Origin: Escallonia rubra
Lineage: Eukaryota > Streptophyta > Magnoliopsida > Escalloniales > Escalloniaceae
Direction of reading: 5' to 3'
DNA: 64,000 nucleotides
Assembly: GCA_033065855.1 (NCBI GenBank)
Contig: JAVXUO010000638.1
Span: 923,001-987,000, forward strand
Shown here: positions 50,068-60,960 of the stretch, in pieces
Layout of the letters: each line of letters begins with the position of its first letter
Position numbering within the stretch: position 1 is the stretch's first letter
Notes under the pieces: model-generated
Told to the model about the DNA's origin: nothing
The model's input: the letters and a program-made list of their open reading frames with translations, nothing else
Databases searched by the model: none
Made by a program: the position numbers and the translations under genes

Positions 50068-51300
50068 TTATCTGAATCTTCTGCCACAGATGAAAACACG
50101 TTTGAACTTTTAAAATCAAATTCCAGGTGACTTTGTAGCGCTAAACTGATATTTCATAATATGACTACAAATTATAAATAATTATTGATTTTTGAATCAT
50201 AATCATCTACTCTTATAATTACAACAAAAAGAAACATTTCTCAACCCACGAGCACGACTGGAATACATCACAATTTTACATTTAAATAACACATGAAGGA
50301 AATTCAAAGTATCCTTTTTAAAATACACCTATTCATATGTCAGAGAACTTAGTTGACAATACTCAATTAGGAACTTTACCAATCAAAACCCTAGAAGTCT
50401 AAAACAAATAACCATCAAACAACAGAATCAAACATTATATCATATAAAAGAATTTCAGCATTTTCTTTGTTAGTTTAAATTTACTTCTATTCTGCCCTAA
50501 AGCAGCAACCATCTTAGCAGTCAGAATATGTACCATAATTAGTATGTCAGACCGGAAATTCCATTTTTCTCTTTTTCCGTAAAATGCATTGACATTACTG
50601 ATAACACAGCCAAGCTCTTATAGATAACTTGGCAAACCAGATTATTCATTGCAATCCACTGATCACCATCAACAAGAAAGATAACCAGATCCATATTCCA
50701 AGGAATTCTACTACAAACCTACATTTCCAAATTCTAAACGAACATCATCAGAAAAATAAAAGAAACGCAGCCAACTAATAAGAAATGCTGTCAAAAAAAT
50801 TAATAGCATCTGAGAAGAAACAAACTTAAAAAGCATTGTGTACCCGTCTTATACACATAATTCAAGTTAAATCCCACATAATTCTTCTTACAAAGCATTG
50901 CAAGAATGTCCAAACAACAAGCGAAATATAATACTCCGTATAAACATTCCAGTAGAGTAGAACACAAAACGTGCATAGAAAATGAGGAAAACATACTTGC
51001 TAACCTCTCAGATAAACTTGAACATCAAAACCCAGGGGTCAGAGCCAAGTTGAGAAATGGGTCCTCACAGTTTGCACCGATTTCACCTTTTATTTGTCAA
51101 CCTTTCCTGTAAAGAAAAAGAAAAGGATTATGAACACAAACACCATATGTCACAAATAAAATAAAAACCATATACAGCACACATGTTAAAAGACAGAATG
51201 ATAAAGAAGATTTCACCTGTGTGAGAACTTAAAACTCTCATGGGGTTGAGTTCTTGAGGAAGTTGTGTCGCTGTTGGAGAGACGATTAAACGCTTGTTCG
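50068..51300 (-). other. Probable 5' UTR and 5' UTR intron of the SANT gene
   Basis: On the minus strand a good donor CACACAG|GTGAAATC lies near 51218. A good acceptor CTGTGGCAG lies 15 nt before the ATG at 50067. Between them is AT-rich sequence without a supported gene. First-exon and promoter positions (upstream of about 51300) are inferred. Confidence 0.5.
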
Positions 51301-52638
51301 GTTTGATGTATGAAAGAATGAGAGCCTGTGAGAGAGAGAGACCACACGCATTAAGTGGGTTCGAAACTTGGATTAAAATTCAACAGCTAGATGACCCTAT
51401 TGCCCATTGCTTCGTATGCTTCCAGCATCTGTTTTGTGTTTTGGTTGCAAGCAATTGCGAGGGCAGCGCTGTATTTGCACCTAGTTTATTGCTAAAGAAG
51501 CATAGCGATAAATGAATTACGCCTACTGTTGCGGCAAAAGTCGCAGTGTAGCTCTATACAAATAACTTTTACCGTCGACTCTCTCAAAGTAAATTTTGAA
51601 AATCAATAGTGCGTAATAGTTGAAATTGTAACATTTGACGAGATTGCATACATACAAAGACGTTAACTTGTGTGAAATTTTTCCTAAAAGAGGATAAAAA
51701 AGTGATAACCGAAGGTCGTCGAATTTATGGAATGTCGAGTTTCATTGACCATTATACACCTTTATCTGTAAAGAAGGAGTGAATTAAGTAATAATAAACA
51801 CAAGTATAAAAACGTCAAATATAGCACGAATCTGCCTAGCTAGATGAGTCCCTTTTTGGAATGTTGAGTTTCATTGACCGTAATGCACCTTTATTTTCTT
51901 TTATTTATCGGAACAAGAAGATTTTTCACACTTGGGTCTTTAATTTCACGTATCCAGCATCAAGCTCAGAGTTTCAATGCCTTTGATGCAACTCAGGTTA
52001 GGAGAACATGAAATAAAGCAGCACACGATCTAGCAAAGAAACGCTAAGTTTGTAAATAATTTAATCACTCGAATGGAAGAGGCTCCTCAACTTCTAATGC
52101 CTACCATCTTGCTTGGTGTACCACAACACTACATGATGAATAAGATCAGGTGCATCAAAGATTAGTCTCCCTTCCTTTCTTTCTTTTGGCCTAAAAACTC
52201 CAAGGCAAATAGGGTAAATGAGTGTCACAAAGATGACTTTTCTCTAGGTGTTTAATGAAGCATGTGCGTGTTAGACTAAGTAAACAAACTTTCTTCTGGT
52301 GATAGGAACTGGGAATATTGGGCAATGGGGAGATGCAGCACACTGTGTGCCGTGGGGGGAATATTGGGCAATGGTGAATAGAAAGAAGCCCACAGATTTT
52401 CTACCTAAGCAGCTTTTTGGGAATAAAAATCGTCTCCGAGCTTCGGTGGCATCCATGTCACCTAAATACTCTGAAGTTCATCGATGAACATTGAGGGGAC
52501 ATAGAATGGGACTCGAACGAGGGGATAGACGATTTTTATCCAACTTTTTTAGGCAACATTACGATTAAGAAAGACAACTCTTGTAGTTTTGCATGGCGGA
52601 TTTATTTCTCTGTAACTTTTTAGAATTATCATTGCATC
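51301..52638. other. Intergenic upstream of the SANT gene
   Basis: It probably includes the SANT promoter. A short GGAATATTGGGCAATGG-like segment occurs twice (about 52311 and 52357), about 46 bp apart. No gene supported. Confidence 0.4.
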
Positions 52639-53320
52639 TAGCGGTAAGCATCAAACCGCTTAGGCAGATACGAATCGCTCAAATCGAACCGATTCAACTT
52701 GAACCATCTAAAAATATTAACGATTCCGTTTTATCTTTCTCAAATGGACCTCGGTTCGGGGACTAATTTTTTTTAAACCGATCACAAACTGAACCGACCG
52801 ATATTATATCCAATGACATTCATTGATAATTTTCACATACATGATACTAAGTAAAATCAAGTAAACAGAACTTTGAAAGTTAAGAGAAAAAAGATAAATA
52901 AGAACACTTACAACACAAAAATCTAGTAATAAATATCTCTTGCACATTAACTCGTTTTTTGTCATACATCAATGACAAAAGCATTACATTGTGAAATGTA
53001 TCTAGAATAATACATATATCTTATCAATACGAGCGATTAGATATCGAATATAACAAGATTATGTGCAACTTAGATAAACATAACTTATGTTTTGAATAAT
53101 ACTTAGATCGGGTAATATGTGTGCAAAATGACAACTTTTTTTTAAATATGCACAAATGGATCCAAGTCGATCAAATCAAATAGTTTAATCCGATTAAACT
53201 GAACCGTCTCAACAGATGATGCATGGTTGGACTTGGTTCAGAAACTTCCGAACATAGTGCTAACTTTGAGTTTGCAGTTTGACTCTCAAAACTAACCTAA
53301 CCAAACCGTGCTCACCCCTA
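52639..53320. mobile_element. 682-bp hAT-like non-autonomous element
   Basis: The left end TAGCGGTAAGCATCAAACCG and right end CAAACCGTGCTCACCCCTA are imperfect inverted termini of the common TAGGGGTGAGCA plant type. Flanks ATTGCATC (52631-52638) and ATTACATA (53321-53328) match at 6 of 8, consistent with an old 8-bp duplication. Inside are AACCGA/GGTTCGG motifs and long AT-rich stretches; no transposase. Confidence 0.7.
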
Positions 53321-53328
53321 ATTACATA

Positions 53329-54984
53329 TGTCCAGAAAATGTTCTTATTTCAAACTCTACAACGTCATGTTAGCGTGAAAAGGTAAAACATAGAAGAAAA
53401 GAGTTTTTATTGTTCTTTAAAAAAAAAAAATTACATGGTTTTCAAAGTTAGTAATCAGCTTTAAATTCAATGTTTGTCCCTATAACTCTCTGTCCATGCC
53501 AGTCAACAGAGTCCTCGATTTGTTACAAGAACCACATAATCTTCCATGAAGTAAGATATGTTAAATTTTGCAACATTCATAATTTTAGGTTAAAGTATTC
53601 CATCGAGTGATTAGGACAAATCTTTGTGCACTAAATGCGTAGACCCCACACCGGCGGGGTAGTCTTCTCCCTCGTGTAACAGGAAAGAAAATGATCCTCA
53701 CCGCTGAGTTATCACTACGATCTCGATCAAATCTATGGATGAACCTTATTTTTACTTTTTTGAATTGATGTGAATACATTTGAAGTTAAATTTACTTTCA
53801 AATAGTTTTTAGAGACGTTTATCTCCACAAAGGGCTCTCTGGCCAGTAATATACCATACCAAGCAACCATAAGGCGTAGTTCTTCTCTATCACTTCTTCA
53901 GTATGCATGGTTGACTAGATTTTTACTCGTTTAGGTTGATTCTCTTGCAAAATTTATGTATCATGCTAATAAAGAGTTTAGAAATCATACGAAAATGGAG
54001 AGATGATTTATCTACGAGGAAGAGGACGGCGAGAGTGGAAATCATGTTATTTGCAAAACATTTTACAGGTCAATCGTAAGAAGAAGAAAAAAATTCAGAC
54101 ACCAGAATAAGCAACAACAATTCGAAGAGAAAGAATTTCGCAGCAACTCACCAGAGATATGCATAGCTCTTCGTATACTCCTCCTAAAGCGAATACACCA
54201 TCAACACTGTTCTTCTTATTTGAAGATTGACATGAGTATTTTAAAAAATGCCGACAACGTGTTCCGATCTGTTACTAAAAGTTAGAAGAATCTCTCGTCT
54301 CTCGAAAGATGCTCTATATCTGTGCCCATCCGTCACAATTAATGCGGTTCGTTAGCCATTTTTAAGACATTTTCGAATTACTATAAATTAATGTCGAATT
54401 AAACATATTTGTATCTGTACACCATGATTTTGGTAATTGCAAAAGAGATCTACAAATATGGTTATGGGTTAGTTACAACAACATTCTCTGTAACTGTGAC
54501 TCAATGATGAACGATGAGCCCCCTTGAACTTGAACTCATTTTGCTGAGGTGCATTCTAGCGCCTTAAGCATAGCCCTCCTTGAAGAATGGCATAAATGTT
54601 CAGAAAAAATGTTAATAGCATGCGTATGTACGTATACTTTATTAAAGGTTAAAAAGAATGTCCCTTCTCTGAATCCTAATTTAACTTACCGCGATCACTA
54701 TTTTTCCCTAGCGGCGAAAACACCATGGTCATCACGTCAAAGCTCTCTCCGCAGAGAGCCTACAGCCACACTCCAATCTTTCATCAATGTACGAGGAAAG
54801 GTTGGGCTTAATATATGTATACATGCCTTTTCTTTCCCGATTATCAGTCTATAAGTTTGTTCATTCAAAATATGTCATGTGTGCCACAAAAAAGGTACAT
54901 CGTCTATGGTTCCTACGTTCCTAGTTAATTTTTGTCATTGCATGCGTTAATAGTCCATTCTGACTATGTACCTTTAACTGCTCC
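53329..54984. other. Intergenic, no recognisable content
   Basis: AT-rich sequence with a few short frames (for example 54549-54854 plus) that resemble nothing I know. No gene, RNA or repeat structure could be supported. Confidence 0.4.
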
Positions 54985-55160
54985 TCAGGTTCTGCTCTCG
55001 CGACACATCAACTAATATTCAACGGTCATGGTCAATATTACCAATTTGGTCAACTCAGAGTGCATGCCCAAGTCATGTGTCACGCCTCCATCACCAAAAC
55101 TATTTTAACTGTTGGCATCGGTGCCCCAAGCCTTCCCCTTGGGGTCGAGCAGAGCCCTTT
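54985..55160 (+). mobile_element. Fragment of the LTR-like repeat family, copy 3
   Basis: GCGACACATCA, TATTCAACGGTCA, TTTGGTCAA and GTGCATG occur in the same order as at 31700-31765. AAGCCTTCCCCTTGGGGTCGAG parallels the GGGGTCGACC units there and the CAGCCTTCCCC segment of the minus-strand copy. The fragment breaks off before any tandem array. Confidence 0.6.
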
Positions 55161-55189
55161 CCTTGTTCTTTGGTCTTTCTTCTTCTTTT

Positions 55190-55960
55190 TGGTAAAGTGT
55201 CGTTTTATTGTCAAAATGTATTACAAACTACTTACATCATGTGTATACAACTTGTGAATTTACAAGTCCTTATTTTCATGTTGTACTATTGAAGTACTAA
55301 AGCATCAATGTTCCACATTTAAGAGATTTGCCTGTTGGTTATGGAATTCTTCAATTTCCTCTAGCTTAGCACCCTGTATTTCATCCAAGCTTCAATCTAT
55401 TTAACTACCTCATGTGTGGTACTTTGTTGTTGAGCAAAAATGTTCTTGTTTCTTGCCTCCCATATGCAATAAACTGTAACTGCCACAGCTAATTTGCTTA
55501 GTCTGTTTCTAAAGCTCTTTCCCCTGAAATTTCTAAAGCTCTTCCCATCTATTGAATGTCTCACGGATGTATAACTTTCCCAGTACATGAGTCCATATAT
55601 CTTTAGCAAATTTGCATCCCATGAAAATATGGTCGAGGTTTTCCTGATTTTGTCTACAAAGAACACAACCATCCTCAATTATGACATTCCAAGCCTTCAA
55701 TGGATCTTTTGTTCTCAATCTTTTCTTACACACCAGCCATAGTATAAATGCACATTTGGGGATATGCCCTTTAAACCAGACAAGTTTTTGCCATGTTACA
55801 GTATATCCTTGTCCTTATGACAGTCCATGCTGAGTGGACTCTTTCCCATGCCAAATGAAGGATCTGATATGTCCTTCTATCTGATGAATAATCTTCTTTG
55901 GTAGCACGAAGATAGAACACCCACCTGCTTTCTTAGTACTTCTACTCAGGAAGCGGAAGT
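55190..55960 (-). mobile_element. LINE fragment with zf-RVT domain, frameshifted
   Basis: On the minus strand the zf-RVT signature reads ARDKDP-like KKRLRTKDPLKAWNVI, then CVLCRQNQENLDHIFMGCKFAKDIW. After a frame change (between overlapping frames at 55733-55533 and 55678-55397) it continues LAVAVTVYCIWEARNKNIF, the usual linker after zf-RVT in plant L1 elements. A CAATAAAA-like signal and A-rich end lie near 55190-55215. The rest of the polyprotein is absent; a dead remnant. Confidence 0.72.
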
Positions 55961-56339
55961 CCTCTCTCTTCTCTACACTTGTCAGTGGGCTTTACAGAAT
56001 GGTTATATACATGTTACTTTCTTTTCTAATTCAGCTTCTTTTCGATCTCAGATGCTCGGGAATGAGGAGCCTGATGTTCGGTTGGAACCCATCTATTTTG
56101 ATATCTATCAAACGATATGTATGTTTCACAGTTGTCGCTGCTCTTCTAGGACTACTGCTCTTTCTTGTCTCATCTCTCCTCTTGCACAGGTGGCAGAACA
56201 TCTTTTTGGCTAGCTGACTGTGTTTGTACAGTTTGGAGATGATACCATGGAAGTTTAGTACTCTCAGTATTTTGTTTTTGCAGCTTATAGCAATAATCTT
56301 GTGCCACAGTAGATTAGACGGATGGGGTCTAAATATCTA

Positions 56340-56434
56340 TGTCTGAGATCTTTTAGCCCTTTCTCTGCTGTATATTTCTAAACTTTGTACTTTTCCTTTT
56401 GAAATGCAGTTCTCTTTAACCTCAAAAAAAAAAT
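56340..56434 (+). mobile_element. Possible LINE 3' end with poly(A)
   Basis: CTTTGTACTTTTCC, then GAAATGCAGTTCTCTTTAACCTC ending in an A10 run (56425-56434), has the look of a plant LINE 3' terminus on the plus strand. No coding part could be linked to it. Weak call. Confidence 0.35.
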
Positions 56435-56939
56435 AGAACACCAATATACTTGCTGTCTTTCTTCTTCTTAGTGGCTCCTTGCTTCTACCTTGGGGACTCC
56501 TTTCCTCCCCATTTGATTTCTTCTCTCCTTACGAATTCCTTTCTCCATAACGTCCGTGAGTGATGTAGGGGGGCTTTGTGTATATTTTGGGGGGGTGTGT
56601 GTGTGTGAGCGATAGAGGAAGAAGAAGAAGAAGCAAAGGAAACCAAAAAGACAAAATAAAAACTTTAGTCCAATCATTTTGGCACATAATTAGTGGTTTA
56701 TTATTATTGCATTAATGTAATTGTTTTGCATGAATACTCCTCCTATAGGGTCAACGTCGGTACGATGGGCATACTGCCATGATATAAATTAGACAGTAAT
56801 GAAACTTGGGGTCCAACTTGCTTCAAATTGACCGTGGGATTCTAGATGCACGAATTATAAGGTTAAAGGTTTTATTAACTGTCAAAAATTATGTGCAATT
56901 TTAGCCTTCATTAAAATAAAAAAATAAAAATAAAAAATT

Positions 56940-57105
56940 CCTACTGTGTTTTCATCAACATATTCAAACTCAATTTACCCATCAACCCAGTCCAGTCCAA
57001 TCAAATCAATTTATTCTTCAGTTAATTTGGTTTGGCTTACAAAATCACATGGGTTTACTTAAATCAGGTTGAAACTCAACCCAACCCCCATCTGAGTTGC
57101 ACCCC
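56940..57105. mobile_element. Remnant of a GTTGCACCCCTA-ended element
   Basis: TTTTCATCAACATATTCAAA, CAATTTACCCATCA and CCAGTCCAATCAA lead to a right end GAGTTGCACCCCTA, the hAT-like TAGGGG terminus read inward. A partial copy of the left part recurs at 62345-62402. Confidence 0.5.
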
Positions 57106-57247
57106 TAGTCCAGAAAATATTTTGATGCAACAACTGTGATACCACATCATTGGCATGATAATACGTCATTATTAGTTGCTAACATGGTGCCGCTGCTAAT
57201 TTGTCCTGCTGTCTGTCTTGACTCTTGTTCATGCTTTGTGTGGATTT

Positions 57248-57990
57248 GGGTCTTATTTTGGGCTGTTTTTACTTCTTATTAGTGTCTGGGCTTTGTGGCT
57301 GTGTAGGTGTTTTGTTTGCTACTGTTTCTGCTTTGCTTGCATCACTGGTTTTATTTCTAGTATATAGTATGAGCTGAGTTATTTTACTGTAATTTTTCCC
57401 GCTAGTAATAAAGTTATTGGACCTTGTACAAAAAACAAAAAATTCATCCTTTTGCCAACTTAATATAATAGAATTCGTAAAAAAAAAGAGCGCAAGTACA
57501 CGAAATAGAATTTGATGTTATTTCTTAGAGCAGCGCATTATAAGCTTCATCTATATATCTTTTGTAATCTTACACACGAAGGCACTTTACAAGTTTGGTA
57601 CCCGCTTTATATATTAATTTTGGTTATGCTACTCTGCCTATTCTACGAAACTTGTAAACCGCATAAACTGGCAACGGGGGGAAAAGCCGTGCCATACGTG
57701 TGGTATTGCAAAAGAAGTGCCTTGGCCTGGCCCTATGTGTGGTGTCAAGAATCCTAATCCCTTTTTATTGAGGGGAAAAAGTTATGAACCCTAAACATAC
57801 GAGGAAAGATTGGATTGCTCCTATATACGAGTATAATATGCCATTTTCTTCTTATTATTTGGGTCTTATTTTGGGCTTTGGATGGAGGCGTATCTTGCTG
57901 TTTTTACTTCTTATTAGTGTCTGGGCTTTGTGGCTGTGTAGGTGTTTTGTTTGCTACTGTTTCTGCTTTGCTTGCATCACTGGTTTTTAT
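57248..57990. repeat. Duplicated ~120-bp segment, copies ~600 bp apart
   Basis: GGGTCTTATTTTGGGCT, CTGTTTTTACTTCTTATTAG and TGGCTGTGTAGGTGTTTTG, followed by TTGCATCACTGG, occur at 57248-57352 and again at 57861-57985. They are almost identical except for a 21-bp insertion in the second copy. Copy 1 continues to GCTAGTAATAAAGTTATTGG, resembling a retroelement 3' end; copy 2 runs into CACTA-like sequence. Confidence 0.85.
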
Positions 57991-59567
57991 TTAGTGACAC
58001 TAAAAAAATGTTGCTAATAATTGTAGCTGAAAGTATTAGAAGAAAAGACACTAAAAATATATAGCGACTATTAATTGTCACTATACACGATATTGAAGGA
58101 AGATTCATACGACCCGAATATATGAGCCAAATTTTATTGAAAACCCACCAAACTTGTGTGGCTACCACAAGAAGTTGCAGAAGTACTAGCTCCAAACAGG
58201 GTACGGCTCTACATGGTGATTTTGGTTATGCTTCAGGCTATTCTGAACTTTTGAAAAAATTGCTTATGGAGGTGGTTTTGCTGAAAATTTGAAAAATTGC
58301 TTATTGAGGGGAGGTACAAACTTCTCATGATTTTATCTATGTTTCCCTTTCCTGTTTGTATCTAAAACGTGACTTTAACGTCTTATTTGAATCTTGCGCA
58401 ATGTTTAATTGAGAATTTGATTTGAAGTTGCATTATGTGCTGATTATCTAGCTTGCTAGTTGGGTTATCAATTTAAGTGGTTAATTATGCATTATAATGT
58501 ACAATAACTGATGCATAATGTACAACTTGATTGCACTGATAGTGCCAGACAAAGGACGATGAAATTGTGGACAAGTAATTGTTGTTAGGATCCCAGGTTT
58601 GCTGGATGTACTTAGATGATTATATATTTTAATTTCAGTGATTATACATGTTAATTTTAGTTTAATTTAAGTGATTATATAGAAAACTTGTTAATATTAT
58701 TTTACTTATTTTTTTTTTTTTATGAATTCGATATAATTTTTGCACACCCTGAAAAAAAATTCTGGTTCCGCCCCTAGCTCCAGAAGTTTAAAACAAGGAC
58801 GCTACGAAAGGTGCATCATATCATCTATGGTTCCATGTTTGTACTTAAATTGTTTTTATTGCATCATGTGTTCATGAGGAACTCCGTTGTCTTCTGGGAT
58901 CTATAGTTTTAACTGTACTCAGATTTATTATTCTCGACTTTTGGAAGCTATGTGTTTGCAAATTTCGATTACAACTATTTTTATTCTTTTATTGAACTAT
59001 CTACAACAAATCAAAGTTAACTGTAGATTACGAGGCTAGCTAGCTCTACCGTAGAAGAACCTGATTTAGGTGATTAATTAAACTTAAGATGCAACGATAT
59101 GCACAACAAGCGGTGCGCAAATGGGACAGCATGCCCAACAAATTCTTTCTAGGCAAACCGTACGTAGATATATTGAATTTGCACATCAAACCCTTTTTTT
59201 TTTTTGGGACGAACTTGCTACTTTGCGGATGATGTTTCTCTTACTTCTTATAATATTCTCTTTTCAATTTCTTGTAGGATTAATACCTATATAAAGCCTA
59301 ATATAGTTATGTTTTCCTTCACATTTTCTATCATCTCTAATAGGGTGGCATGATGGAGAATTCTCTCTTGAATTGGACTAGGCCATTGCCCTATGAAATT
59401 TTTATAAATCTAACTGTTACCCGAGTAGTAAGAATCTTCTTCTAAATCCGTATATACTAACAATTAATAGTTACTAAATGTTTCTAATAACTTTTATGTT
59501 AACACTTTCAGTAACAATTATTAACAGCACTTTTTTAACGTCACTAAATAGAAGCCACTAAAAATAT
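57991..59567. other. Intergenic, CACTA-like debris
   Basis: Blocks with GACACTAAAAATATATAGCG and ACTATTAATTGTCACTATA (about 58040-58085) recur as CCACTAAAAATATTTGGCG and ACTATTGTTGTCGCTATA at 59551-59590, each followed by an AGGAAAGATTC-like stretch and GCCAAATTTT/GCTAAATTTT. Probably two copies of one element's end. No gene supported. Confidence 0.5.
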
Positions 59568-59639
59568 TTGGCGACTATTGTTGTCGCTATATGCGGGAGT
59601 AGGAGAAAGATTCCTGCAACCCGGGTAGGAGCTAAATTT

Positions 59640-60960
59640 TTTTCTTGCATCGTTGCTACCCATGAAAGATGCGGCCAGAATCAGTTTCCTCTAGCGTGTG
59701 GATGGAAAAATTTATGGAAATCTTTCACTCGTAGTTTGAACTTTGGGCTTCCAGATTTCCTCAGGCAGATGGACTTTAATGATATACCTGGTGTGGCACA
59801 TGATAAATTTATGCAGCGGGTGAACCAGGTCATGGATGCACATCAAGGTGCAAGTACAGAGGAATTGATAGTTCGCTTCCTTTTATGTATGCAATCTAGA
59901 GATGATATCGATTTGTAAATTGCCACTGCATTGTCAAAGGGAGTGCAGAAGCTTGAGCTGAATTTTCTACCACCGGCTGGGCCAAACTGGCCGCTTCATT
60001 CGCGATACCCTTTCTCACCGGATCGGAGCTCATTCAACACACCCATAAGGGACTGTCTTGCATCAAGCACTTGACGTCCCTCTCTGTGAAGAATGTACAA
60101 GTTACTAGCGATCTTCTGGAATGTGTATTTCCAATTGCCCACTCCTTGAACAGTTTTCCATGGAAGGCAGTGGTTCGGAGCGGCTTCTAGACCTAGAAGT
60201 TGCTTCTTTATCGCTCAAGCGTTTGGAGATAATCTTTGCCTCTTCTGTGGAACAAGTTAAAGTTTCGTGCCCAAATCTGGTATCGTTCAAATTTGGAGGC
60301 GAGAGAATAACGTGGCACATTACGAATGCTCCGTTGCTGGTTGATGTATACGTCGGTAATAATCTGTGGCATACGAGTACCAATTTTGCCTTTCGCCAGC
60401 TTGGAAGATACATGTCTCAGTTAGAGACCCTCACTTTGGTTCGTGATGTAGAATGGGTTAGTATGTGAAGCTTTTGTCACTTTAACACACTTCTGCATCT
60501 GTGAGGATATATAGCTAGCTCTCTAGCTTCATTCACTTCTTCTAATCCTTTTCTTATTCTAGGTTGGTTCCCCTTCATTTTTAGAATTAACGAAACTTCA
60601 AACATCTGACATGGATTTCTGGAGATGATAGTCAGAACGCCCTCCTTGGTTTAACCTCTCTAATCAGGAAAGCTCCTCTCCTGCATGATATTACACTTCA
60701 GGTAAATGCATCATTTTTCTGCTTGCAGTGGGAAATTAATGCAGCTGCCTTTCTATGTTTCTATTGGCAGTATCCCACCGGGCTCTTGCTTATGAATGAC
60801 AAAACTTCTTGTGTTAGAGAATTATCTTCCCTTCGAAACTTTGTTCACCTTTAAGTGAATACCTTCCAAGACTAAGGATCTAGGCTAGATCCTTAGTCTT
60901 GGAATATGGTTACCACCCTGGCCCAGACAAGTTGCGGTATAGTGTAAGCACTGGAATAGT
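59640..60960 (+). pseudogene. Broken F-box/LRR (FBD-type) gene
   Basis: Plus-strand pieces match plant F-box/LRR proteins: GWKNLWKSFTRSLNF (end of F-box, about 59700), QRVNQVMDAHQG, then ATALSKGVQKLELNF beyond a stop at 59916-59918. HLTSLSVKNVQVTSDLLE (about 60070) is in a second frame. NCPLLEQFSMEG to LVSFKFGGERITWHITNAPLL (60125-60460) is in a third. After an intron-like gap with a CTATTCTAG acceptor come PSFLELTKLQTSDMDFW and LIRKAPLLHDITLQ. One internal stop, two frameshifts and a missing F-box start make it non-functional. Apparent introns argue for decay of a gene copy rather than retroposition. Confidence 0.8.
60864..60904. repeat. 41-bp near-perfect palindrome
   Basis: Two 20-bp arms are exact reverse complements around a single central G. 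The left arm begins TTCCAAGACTAAGG and the right arm ends CCTTAGTCTTGGAA. It lies within the F-box pseudogene, where the right arm fits the coding frame (SLVLEYGYHPGPDKL), so the left arm is probably the inverted copy. Confidence 0.95.

Noticed and set aside
52301..52380. GGAATATTGGGCAATGG segment as an organellar 16S rRNA insertion
   Set aside because: The resemblance stops after about 17 bases and the surrounding sequence does not follow a small-subunit rRNA.
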